Below, piece by piece: positions 1 through 5,884 of a DNA stretch of 10,118 nucleotides. The notes under the pieces were generated by a model. It saw nothing but the letters and a program-made list of their open reading frames with translations, searched no databases and was not told where the DNA came from. Source of the DNA: an uncultured Collinsella sp. (GTDB taxonomy: Bacteria; Actinomycetota; Coriobacteriia; Coriobacteriales; Coriobacteriaceae); NCBI GenBank assembly GCA_900752345.1, contig CAADVA010000258.1:1-10118 (forward strand), written 5' to 3'. A program made the translations under genes and the position numbers. Numbering within the stretch: position 1 is the stretch's first letter; each line of letters opens with the position of its first letter.

Positions 1-388
1 CCAGTCCCATAAACAGCAAGATAATGCTGTAGATCACGTTAATGGCAAGCGCAAAGGCGCCCACCGTGATGCCGCGAGCGCTCGGGGCGCCGCCCGTCTG
101 ACCGGCGGCACTGTGTGTCAGGGCAAAGCTGCCCACCGTCAGCAACAGCGACATCACGCCCACCGGCACGGCTGCCGACAGGTCGTAGAACAGGCCGCTG
201 CAAAAACCGCAGATGACGGCCCGCGTGGGATCGCCCGAAAACACGCTCAGGCACACCAGGATAATCATAAAGTTGACGCGACCGCCCGCGATGGAGATCT
301 GCGGCGCCAAGCCCGCCTGCAGCAGGACGCAGACAATGGCGGCAATCGCAACGGTGCGGGAGCCAGTCCCCTGTTCGTGTAGATCCAT
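1..388 (-). CDS. mreD: MreD, rod shape-determining membrane protein (partial, C-terminus off window)
   Basis: MreD is the small multi-pass membrane partner of MreB and MreC in the elongation machinery for the side-wall cell wall. Only the first 129 codons lie in the window; the 3' end runs off at base 1. The visible protein starts MDLHEQGTGS and is strongly hydrophobic. Segments near residues 11-25, 32-50, 57-80 and 105-127 look membrane-embedded, with the FMIILVCLSVFSG and GFCSGLFYDLSAA stretches typical of MreD (family knowledge). The ATG at 388 is preferred because GGAGG (396-400) lies 7 nt upstream; the in-frame ATG at 394 would leave only 1 nt. It begins 12 nt after the mreC stop, so it is very likely co-transcribed with mreB and mreC. 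Identity rests partly on this gene order. No defect is seen in the visible part. Confidence 0.88.
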   Translation of the reverse strand, partial: MDLHEQGTGSRTVAIAAIVCVLLQAGLAPQISIAGGRVNFMIILVCLSVFSGDPTRAVICGFCSGLFYDLSAAVPVGVMSLLLTVGSFALTHSAAGQTGGAPSARGITVGAFALAINVIYSIILLFMGL

Positions 389-400
389 GGACATGCCTCC

Positions 401-1399
401 CTATTCGCTCGAGCCCGAGTCAGTCGTGTCGGACGCATCGGAGCTTTCATCCGAGCTTTCGTCTTTGGACTTGGTGGCCGCATCGCGCGAGGTGCCCTGC
501 GGCGTACTGTTGGCGCTGCTCACATCCTCGTCCGAAGCCGACTGCTCATCGGTCAGCGACGTAATGACCAGCACTTCCTCGTTGTTTTCGGCCGTTGTCT
601 GGGCGCGCACGACGATGGTGTAGTACACATCGTTGGCAGACTTCTCCACCGACGAGACCGTACCGAGCGGCAGGCCCTTGGGGAATACGCCGCCGATGCC
701 CGAGGTCACGATGATGTCGCCCACCTTCACGTCGGAATCGACACTCACGTGCTCCAGGCGCAGGGTACCGTCGGGCTGCCCCTGCAGCATACCCTGAGCG
801 CGCGTATCCTGCACCATGGCGGACACGCCCGAGTTCTCATCACTAATCAGACGGACGGTGGAGGTCTTGGCCGAAACCTCGATAATCTGACCGATGACAC
901 CGGCAGAACTCGTCACGGGCATGTTGATGGTAAGACCGTCGGCAGAGCCCTTGTCGATGGTGACCGTCGAGGTCCAGGCATCACCCGAAGCGCCGACAAT
1001 GCGAGCCGCGGTGGACTTAAGGTTGTAGGTCGACTGAAGACCGACCAGGCTCTCGAGTCGCTCGGCGGTCTTTTGAGCCTCGGAGAGCTCAGCAACCTTT
1101 GACGTCAGGACCTCGTTTTGCTTCTTAAGCTCGTCGAGGGTGTCTTGCGAAGCCGTAAGGTTTGAGAACACGTTTCCGATTGCGTTAAAGGGCGCAGCCA
1201 CAGCCGAGCCCACAAAACGCACCGGCGAGGTAATCGTCGTCACGCCAGAGCGCACGGCATGAATCGGTCCCGCCTCGCCCTCGCGAATGTAAAACGTGAG
1301 CAGCAGCACCGAAATTACGCTGAAAACAATCAACGGGCGCATACCCGTTGATTGTCGCTTGGTATTCAGATTTGAAGAGAAACCCGAAGATCGTGCCAA
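401..1399 (-). CDS. mreC: MreC, rod shape-determining protein
   Basis: MreC is the bitopic scaffold that links cytoplasmic MreB to periplasmic or extracellular wall synthases. The 332-residue protein has a short cytoplasmic N-terminus, one membrane span at about 20-38 (RPLIVFSVISVLLLTFYI), a coiled coil at about 80-118 (LDELKKQNEVLTSKVAELSE) and the beta-rich MreC domain at about 130-280, with the family-like VTSSAGVIGQI and VTSGIGGVFPKGLPLG motifs. The last 50 residues (283-332) form an acidic Ser/Asp/Glu-rich low-complexity tail, unusual for the family. The start is a TTG, supported by AAAGGTGG (1407-1414) 7 nt upstream; the next in-frame ATG (1342, residue 20) has no ribosome site. It lies 21 nt after mreB and 12 nt before mreD. 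A perfect hairpin is embedded at its codons 16-25 (see findings). Confidence 0.95.
   Translation of the reverse strand: MARSSGFSSNLNTKRQSTGMRPLIVFSVISVLLLTFYIREGEAGPIHAVRSGVTTITSPVRFVGSAVAAPFNAIGNVFSNLTASQDTLDELKKQNEVLTSKVAELSEAQKTAERLESLVGLQSTYNLKSTAARIVGASGDAWTSTVTIDKGSADGLTINMPVTSSAGVIGQIIEVSAKTSTVRLISDENSGVSAMVQDTRAQGMLQGQPDGTLRLEHVSVDSDVKVGDIIVTSGIGGVFPKGLPLGTVSSVEKSANDVYYTIVVRAQTTAENNEEVLVITSLTDEQSASDEDVSSANSTPQGTSRDAATKSKDESSDESSDASDTTDSGSSE
1327..1354 (-). repeat. Perfect 11-bp inverted repeat with 6-nt loop inside mreC
   Basis: The arms 1327-1337 and 1344-1354 are exact reverse complements (caatcaacggg / cccgttgattg) around a 6-nt loop that contains the in-frame ATG of mreC residue 20. 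In the mRNA direction the stem is followed immediately by TTTTC (1322-1326), giving the outline of a weak intrinsic terminator about 45-75 nt into the coding region. The structure is directly visible; any role in attenuating mreC relative to mreB, or in masking the internal ATG, is inference. Confidence 0.7.
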
Positions 1400-1406
1400 A
1401 TGGAAT

Positions 1407-1414
1407 CCACCTTT
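1407..1414 (-). promoter_or_regulatory. Ribosome binding site fixing the mreC TTG start
   Basis: AAAGGTGG on the minus strand lies 7 nt before the TTG at 1399. No comparable site precedes the internal ATG at 1342, so the TTG is taken as the true start. Confidence 0.7.
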
Positions 1415-1420
1415 TGGAAA

Positions 1421-2464
1421 TTAAGCATTGGTCTGGACGAAGCCACCGTCAAACGCGTTGGCCTCGAGCACGCGGGCGCAGCCGTTGACGACGTTGTCGA
1501 GCGCCGTAGGGCTAACGTTGACCGAAACGCCGGTCTCGTCGCGCAAACGCACGTCGAGACCGCGCAGCAGCGCACCGCCACCAGTCAACAGGATGCCGTA
1601 GTACATAAGATCCGAGGCAAGATCGGGCGGCGTGGCGTCGAGGGCGTCCTTGACGGCCTTGGCCATCTCGTCGAGCGGCTTGTTGAGCGCGCGACGAATC
1701 TCCTCACTCTCGATGCGCACGGTCTTGGGCAGGCCCGTGATCACGTCGCGGCCGTTGACCTCGACGTCGAGCTCGTCCTTGAGCGGCACGGCAGAACCGA
1801 CCTTGATCTTGATGTCCTCGGCCGTGCGCTCGCCGATAGCCAGGTTATAGGCATCGCGAACGTGGGTAAGGATAGCCTGGTCAAACTCGTCACCGGCAAT
1901 GCGGATGGACTGCGACACGACGATACCGCCCATGGCGATAACGGCGACCTCGGTGGTACCGCCACCGATATCGATGACCATGGAGCCAGTGGGCTCCTCG
2001 ACAGGCAAGTCGGCGCCGATGGCAGCGGCCATGGGCTCCTCGATCAGGTATGCCTGGCGGGCACCGGCCTGGATCGTAGCCTCAAAAACGGCGCGCTTCT
2101 CGACCGACGTGACACCGGAGGGGACGCAGACGACAACGCGCGGACGCGGGGTCCACGGATAGCGCTTCTCGGACGCCTTGTCGATAAAATAGCGAAGCAT
2201 GGCCTCGGTAACGTCGAAGTCGGCGATGACGCCGTCCTTAAGGGGACGCACAGCCACAATGTTACCGGGCGTACGGCCGAGCATGCGCTTTGCCTCGATA
2301 CCGACAGCCAGGATGCGCTCATCGTTCTTGTCAATGGCGACAACGGAGGGCTCGCGAATGACGATGCCCTTGCCGCGCACGGAGACAAGCGTGTTGGCGG
2401 TGCCGAGGTCGATGGCAAGATCGCCCGCATAGCTACCGAAGAACATATCCATCAAAGAAAACAA
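1421..2464 (-). CDS. mreB: MreB, actin-like rod shape-determining protein
   Basis: MreB is the membrane-associated bacterial actin that forms short filaments and directs the elongation wall-synthesis complex. At 347 residues it has normal family length. The actin/Hsp70 ATPase motifs are intact: phosphate-1 DLGTANT at 19-25, IEEPMAAAIG at 141-150, phosphate-2 DIGGGTTE at 165-172, and the adenosine motif LTGGGALL at 293-300. The N-terminal MFSLMDMFFGSYAGD includes a short hydrophobic stretch of the kind used for membrane binding. The start is a TTG at 2464 with AGGAG (2470-2474) 5 nt upstream; the ATG four codons later would be 17 nt from that site. It is the first gene of the mreBCD operon, preceded by a hairpin that separates it from the TPR gene. 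Identity is certain; Mbl-type paralogues cannot be excluded by sequence alone, but the mreC neighbour favours MreB. Confidence 0.97.
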   Translation of the reverse strand: MFSLMDMFFGSYAGDLAIDLGTANTLVSVRGKGIVIREPSVVAIDKNDERILAVGIEAKRMLGRTPGNIVAVRPLKDGVIADFDVTEAMLRYFIDKASEKRYPWTPRPRVVVCVPSGVTSVEKRAVFEATIQAGARQAYLIEEPMAAAIGADLPVEEPTGSMVIDIGGGTTEVAVIAMGGIVVSQSIRIAGDEFDQAILTHVRDAYNLAIGERTAEDIKIKVGSAVPLKDELDVEVNGRDVITGLPKTVRIESEEIRRALNKPLDEMAKAVKDALDATPPDLASDLMYYGILLTGGGALLRGLDVRLRDETGVSVNVSPTALDNVVNGCARVLEANAFDGGFVQTNA

Positions 2465-2469
2465 CGCAA

Positions 2470-2474
2470 CTCCT
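2470..2474 (-). promoter_or_regulatory. Ribosome binding site fixing the mreB TTG start
   Basis: AGGAG lies 5 nt before the TTG at 2464. It is too far from the downstream ATGs (2452 and 2446), so it decides in favour of the TTG. Confidence 0.7.
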
Positions 2475-2500
2475 GATGTGTTGGATGATTGCTGGAAAAC

Positions 2501-2520
2501 TACTAGCTCATGATACTAGC
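2501..2520 (-). promoter_or_regulatory. Candidate mreBCD promoter region with direct repeat
   Basis: On the minus strand TATCAT (2510-2515) matches a -10 box at 5 of 6 positions, about 45 nt before the mreB start. No good -35 lies at 16-18 bp. The -10 is flanked by two copies of GCTAGTA (2501-2507 and 2514-2520 on the plus strand as tactagc) separated by 6 bp, which could be a regulator site. Weak evidence; mreBCD may instead depend on a promoter further upstream. Confidence 0.3.
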
Positions 2521-2524
2521 GCAA

Positions 2525-2557
2525 GCCCGGCACCTCACTTGCGGTGAAGCGCCGGGC
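2525..2557 (-). terminator. GC-rich hairpin between the TPR gene and mreB, probable terminator
   Basis: The arms gcccggc (2525-2531) and gccgggc (2551-2557) are perfect complements; an inner stem TCAC/GTGA (2535-2538, 2544-2547) closes a TTGCG loop. It begins 22 nt after the TPR gene stop and precedes mreB, the usual place for a terminator. Neither strand shows a clear T-run after the stem, so it is not a canonical intrinsic terminator. Confidence 0.5.
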
Positions 2558-2579
2558 AAAGCTAAATCCCATAAGGTCA

Positions 2580-3884
2580 CTACTGGTTGTCAGCAGCCGA
2601 GAAATCCATATCGAGCGAGGAAACGGCCCAGCCGATATGGTTGTCGGAGCGCACGAATTTGACGGTGTACTCCTGCTCGCCGCCCTTGGACAGCGATGCC
2701 TTCACCTTGGCGGTCGTCTCGGTCATGGACTGATCCATGCCCTCGACGGACACGGTGGCACCCTGCGGAATCGAGGAGACGATCATCGACTTAGCGTCCT
2801 CGGACAGGCTCGAGGCCAGGCAAGACTCGGCCTTTGCGGCGTCACCGTCGCCGGCAGCCTGGAACAGATCGGTGATAACCGACTCCTGCGAGGGGAAGCC
2901 AAAGCCGCGCGTGTAGGCAAAGCCCAGACCGCCCGCAGCAATCAAAATGAGCAGAAGCAGCACGATGAAGACTTTGAGACCCGTGTGGCGATGGCGACGA
3001 CGGACCTTGGCCTGCTTACGATCCTGCCGGTCCTGCTGAACCATCTCGGACTCGGACAGGGTGAAGAAGCCGGTGTCCGAGGGGTCGGGCATAAATTGAC
3101 CGGTAGCACCCGTGGGGTCGAGCGGGTCGACGGCGGGAGCATCCATCGCGGGAGCCGGCGCCGTGGCCATGGCCGTCTGGGCCGAAAGAGCAGCGAGGGA
3201 ATCGTGCACGCGGGCAAGCTCGTCGGCCTGCTCGGGCGTGAGCTGGTAGATGCCATCGGCGGTGGCGGCGTTAAAGGCATCGAGCGCGTCAGAGGGGCGA
3301 CCGGCGGCAGAGAGCGCCTCGCCCATACCGGCGTTAAGCGCACGCGTGTCATCGCGCGGGCCGGCAAAGTCGATAGCCGTGCGGTAGGTTTCCACGGCAT
3401 CCGCCGGACGGCCGAGCTTAATGAAGCAGCGGCCAAGATCGCCAAGGGCGGCGGCGGGAGCCGGGTTGGCACCATCGATGGCGGCCTGACGGAAGGCAGT
3501 GCCGGCGTTGGCATAATCGCCCGACTGGAACAGGGCGTTGCCCAGACCCAGATAGGCCTTAAACGGCGTGGCATAGGATGCATCCTGCGTTGCGGCAGAG
3601 AACGCCTGGGCTGCAGTCACATAGTCACCCACGGCAGCAAGCGCCTTGCCGCGGTTGGTGAGCAGCGCGCCGCGCTTGCCATAGGTACCGTCGTTAAGGG
3701 CGGCGGCGTAAGCCTCGGCGGCCTCGGCATACATGCCCAAGTGCATCAAGGCGTTGCCGCGCAGATGGTCGGCCTCGCCCATAATCTCACCGGGGGTCTT
3801 TGCCGCACCGAGCATCTGGGCGGCAGCGGAATAATCACCCGCGCGATAAGCGGCGCGGCCCTGTTGGATCAGCTGGCTATTCAA
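2580..3884 (-). CDS. TPR-repeat protein with one membrane span and an extracytoplasmic C-terminal domain
   Basis: The exact function is unknown. The 434-residue protein has an Ala-rich array of tetratricopeptide-like helices at about 1-235 (for example ALMHLGMYAEAAEAYAAAL and ALFQSGDYANAGTAFRQAA), a Pro/Asp-rich linker at 240-280, a strongly basic stretch (KVRRRHRH, 293-300), one membrane helix at about 303-325 (VFIVLLLLILIAAGGLGFAY) and an outside domain at 330-434. The outside domain resembles small NTF2-like or DUF4878-type folds (inference). The positive-inside rule places the TPRs in the cytoplasm, where they should bind protein partners. The start is a TTG with AAAGGGG (3891-3897) 7 nt upstream, overlapping the stop of the cyclophilin gene; only 11 nt separate the two genes, so they are probably co-transcribed and translationally close. 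A role near the cell envelope is plausible. Confidence 0.85.
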   Translation of the reverse strand: MNSQLIQQGRAAYRAGDYSAAAQMLGAAKTPGEIMGEADHLRGNALMHLGMYAEAAEAYAAALNDGTYGKRGALLTNRGKALAAVGDYVTAAQAFSAATQDASYATPFKAYLGLGNALFQSGDYANAGTAFRQAAIDGANPAPAAALGDLGRCFIKLGRPADAVETYRTAIDFAGPRDDTRALNAGMGEALSAAGRPSDALDAFNAATADGIYQLTPEQADELARVHDSLAALSAQTAMATAPAPAMDAPAVDPLDPTGATGQFMPDPSDTGFFTLSESEMVQQDRQDRKQAKVRRRHRHTGLKVFIVLLLLILIAAGGLGFAYTRGFGFPSQESVITDLFQAAGDGDAAKAESCLASSLSEDAKSMIVSSIPQGATVSVEGMDQSMTETTAKVKASLSKGGEQEYTVKFVRSDNHIGWAVSSLDMDFSAADNQ

Positions 3885-3895
3885 GGAAGTCCCCT

Positions 3896-4438
3896 TTACT
3901 CGTGAACGATCTCGACATGGACGATCTCGTCACCGGCACGCAGCTGCGAGATGACGTCGAGGCCCTCGACCGTGGTGCCAAAGACGGTATAGCCGGAGTC
4001 GAGGTTGTGCTGGGCACCCAGGCAGAAGTAGAACTGCGAACCTGCGGAATCGGGATCCATGGAACGTGCCATGGCAAGCGCGCCGTCGACGTGGCTGTTA
4101 CGCGGGTTGGTAGCGAACTCGCCCTTGATGCAGTAGCCGGGGCCACCGGTACCGGGCATGCCGTCGGGGCCCTCAAGGCCGGCGGCGACATCGGCGCCGG
4201 ACATATCGCGGGTATTGGGGTCGCCGCCCTGGATCACAAAACCGGGCACATAGCGATGGAACTTAAGGCCGTCGTAAAAACCCATCGTGGAAAGCTCGCA
4301 GAAGTTCGCCACGTGGATGGGGGCGCCCTCGCCGTCAAACTTGACCTTGATGGTGCCCTTCGACGTCTCGATCACCGCGCACTCATCGCCGGCAAGCTGA
4401 TACTCGGGCGTGTAGAGCTCTTTCTTAAAACCAAACAT
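3896..4438 (-). CDS. Cyclophilin-type peptidyl-prolyl cis-trans isomerase
   Basis: This enzyme catalyses cis-trans isomerisation of Xaa-Pro bonds during protein folding. The 180-residue protein has no signal peptide and should be cytosolic. Cyclophilin motifs are in order: FHRYVPGFVIQGGDP at 60-74 with the catalytic Arg at 62 and Gln at 70, GEFATNPRNSHVDGALAMA at 106-124, GSQFYFCLG at 133-141, and VFGTTVEGLDVI at 152-163. At the position of the cyclosporin-contacting Trp of human CypA (WLDG) it reads HNLDSG, so it is predicted to be cyclosporin-insensitive. The ATG at 4438 is chosen because GGAAGGA lies about 6 nt upstream and a promoter lies at 4478-4507; the longer reading from 4507 would place that promoter inside the gene. 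It is followed 11 nt later by the TPR gene. Confidence 0.95.
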   Translation of the reverse strand: MFGFKKELYTPEYQLAGDECAVIETSKGTIKVKFDGEGAPIHVANFCELSTMGFYDGLKFHRYVPGFVIQGGDPNTRDMSGADVAAGLEGPDGMPGTGGPGYCIKGEFATNPRNSHVDGALAMARSMDPDSAGSQFYFCLGAQHNLDSGYTVFGTTVEGLDVISQLRAGDEIVHVEIVHE

Positions 4439-4477
4439 GTGGTTCCTTCCTCGTGCGTTTAAAGCATATTTGGACAA

Positions 4478-4507
4478 ATTGTAGCAATAAGCACGGGCTT
4501 CCATCAA
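4478..4507 (-). promoter_or_regulatory. Sigma70-type promoter for the cyclophilin-TPR pair
   Basis: On the minus strand TTGATG (-35, 4502-4507) and TACAAT (-10, 4478-4483) are separated by 18 bp, matching the consensus at 4 of 6 and 5 of 6 positions. The expected start of transcription lies about 30 nt upstream of the cyclophilin ATG. The promoter sits in the 105-bp gap after the zinc-ribbon gene, so the pair can be expressed independently of that gene. Confidence 0.65.
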
Positions 4508-4543
4508 TTGCGCACGCAGGTTATGCCGCCGGAGGGCAACAAA

Positions 4544-5698
4544 TTACGAACGTTGCTGCGGTCTCCATGCGCTCACGTTGGCGTCGTACTGGTTAAGCGC
4601 GCTGTTGCCGCCTTGTGCGATGGGCGCCAGGATCTCGCTCTGACGGGCGCTCAGCGACTCGCCGTCGGGAATGGACAGCGAGATATCCCAGCTCTGGCAG
4701 ATCACGTCGACACGCTCGTACATCCACTGGGCAAGCTGCTTTAGATGATCGATGTCCTCCGCATAGACGGTGTCGTCCTGAACCTTGAGGTTATTGAGCT
4801 CATCCTGGGTCTTTTTAATCTGATCGCGCAGGGCATAAGCGCTCTGCGACAACTCCTGGCGGGTGGAGAGCGGCGTACGCAGATAGCCGTTATTAAACGA
4901 ATCGATGACCTCGCCGATCTGATCATCGTCGCTGTACGACACGATGGTCTGGTACAGGCCGTCGAGCCTGGTGTAGAGCTGGTCGTCGGTTAAGACGGTC
5001 TCCTCCTGAACGACCTCGGACGCATCCTCTTGCTTGGACTCTTTCTCGGTGGCCTCGCCCTTTTGGCGCGACGGGAAGGTGGTCTTGGCGGCCTGGCCAA
5101 ACTGGTCGTAGAAGCCGGGCATGACGCCCATGGGATCGGCAGTCACAAACCAATAGGCACCGCCGCACACAGCCGCAAGCAGGGCTATGACAATAACCGG
5201 CTTGGGAATATGGCGCTTATGCTTGTGGTAGGCATCCTCGTCGGGATGGACCTTGCGCTTGGCCTTTTGCTTTTTGGGCTGGACATCATCGCGCAGGGAC
5301 ACCGGTGTGGGGATATCGACCTTGGGGATGCCAAAGTCCTTATCGAAGGCAGGCAGCACACAGGTCTCGTTGGGGTCGGCTGCATCGGAGAGCACCGCGG
5401 CGGCAGAGGCCGGCGCATGGGGCACCTCGGTATCGATCTGCCCCTGCGTCAAGCGCGGAAAGCCGGCCGTGCGGCCTGCCGCCAGATCGGATGCAGCCGC
5501 GTCTTTGGAAAGGATGCCCGGGGCGGGGCGCCCGCACTTGGGACAGGTGCGATCATGCGGGGACAGGCGTGCGCCACAACCATCGCAGAATACGAACTCG
5601 GTATGCTCGGGACCGTCGCCCGGACCAACGTATGCGTTGCAATAGGGGCAGAACGAGGCGCCGTCCTCGATGGTCTTTAGGCAATGCGGGCAGATCAC
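4544..5698 (-). CDS. Membrane-anchored double zinc-ribbon protein of unknown function
   Basis: I do not recognise a named family. The 384-residue protein opens with two zinc ribbons, C3-x2-C6...C17-x2-C20 (CPHC, CPYC) and C38-x2-C41...C52-x2-C55 (CDGC, CPKC), then a disordered linker (56-150), a basic run (KKQKAKRKVHPDEDAYHKHKR, in part), one membrane helix at about 166-184 (PVIVIALLAAVCGGAYWFV) and an outside domain at 190-384. The outside part has an acidic, charged stalk (212-238) and helices with heptad-like spacing (for example RDQIKKTQDELNNLKVQ, 291-307). The topology is N-in, C-out. The GTG at 5698 is preferred because AAAAGAGG (5704-5711) lies 5 nt upstream and the protein then begins MICPHC, as zinc-ribbon proteins commonly do; a TTG seven codons earlier (5719) lacks a site. 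The 105-bp gap and a separate promoter follow before the cyclophilin gene. Confidence 0.85.
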   Translation of the reverse strand: MICPHCLKTIEDGASFCPYCNAYVGPGDGPEHTEFVFCDGCGARLSPHDRTCPKCGRPAPGILSKDAAASDLAAGRTAGFPRLTQGQIDTEVPHAPASAAAVLSDAADPNETCVLPAFDKDFGIPKVDIPTPVSLRDDVQPKKQKAKRKVHPDEDAYHKHKRHIPKPVIVIALLAAVCGGAYWFVTADPMGVMPGFYDQFGQAAKTTFPSRQKGEATEKESKQEDASEVVQEETVLTDDQLYTRLDGLYQTIVSYSDDDQIGEVIDSFNNGYLRTPLSTRQELSQSAYALRDQIKKTQDELNNLKVQDDTVYAEDIDHLKQLAQWMYERVDVICQSWDISLSIPDGESLSARQSEILAPIAQGGNSALNQYDANVSAWRPQQRS

Positions 5699-5703
5699 GG
5701 CAT

Positions 5704-5711
5704 CCTCTTTT
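5704..5711 (-). promoter_or_regulatory. Ribosome binding site fixing the zinc-ribbon GTG start
   Basis: AAAAGAGG lies 5 nt before the GTG at 5698. It would fall inside the coding region if the TTG at 5719 were used. Confidence 0.6.
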
Positions 5712-5796
5712 CGGAGCAATTCATACAGTCGAGGTTAGAGCATAACATCGCCACGCCCCCACAGGGGCAAGGCACCAATTCAACATCCCCGCTCAC

Positions 5797-5873
5797 CCCT
5801 AAGTTGCGGTGAAATAGGGACTAAATAGGAGGTTAAAACGGTTAAACAGTCCCTATTTCACCGCAACTTAGGG
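5797..5873. repeat. Perfect 26-bp inverted repeat with 25-bp spacer
   Basis: Arms 5797-5822 and 5848-5873 are exact reverse complements. The core of the left arm reads taagttgcggtgaaatag. The 25-bp spacer (5823-5847) contains AGGAGG and two copies each of AAATAGG-like (5812-5818, 5823-5829) and GGTTAAA (5831-5837, 5840-5846) words. The repeat begins 11 nt after the stop of the ATPase gene and lies about 100 nt before the zinc-ribbon start, both on the minus strand. It could act as a transcript-end hairpin, but neither side carries a T-run. A dispersed palindromic repeat or small non-autonomous mobile element is the other reading. No target-site duplication is visible. The remaining 5720-5796 holds a small GC hairpin (gcccc/ggggc, 5755-5768) and no convincing promoter. 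Confidence 0.9.
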
Positions 5874-5884
5874 AGGCGTTGGGG

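Noticed and set aside
1400..2476. 358-residue open frame on the plus strand opposite mreB
   Set aside because: It is an exact antisense shadow of mreB produced by high-GC codon bias. Its translation has no recognisable domain and is rich in Asp/Gly/His/Arg repeats typical of shadow frames.
2544..3905. 453-residue open frame on the plus strand opposite the TPR gene
   Set aside because: It is a shadow of the TPR gene; the minus-strand frame has clear TPR helices and a membrane span, while the plus-strand product is low-complexity Gly/Arg/His without a family signature.
4439..4507. 23-residue N-terminal extension of the cyclophilin
   Set aside because: The segment contains the -35 and -10 boxes, and the inner ATG at 4438 has a strong ribosome site.
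5030..5680. 216-residue open frame on the plus strand opposite the zinc-ribbon gene
   Set aside because: The minus-strand frame has eight correctly spaced zinc-ribbon cysteines and a membrane helix; the plus-strand frame is a shadow.
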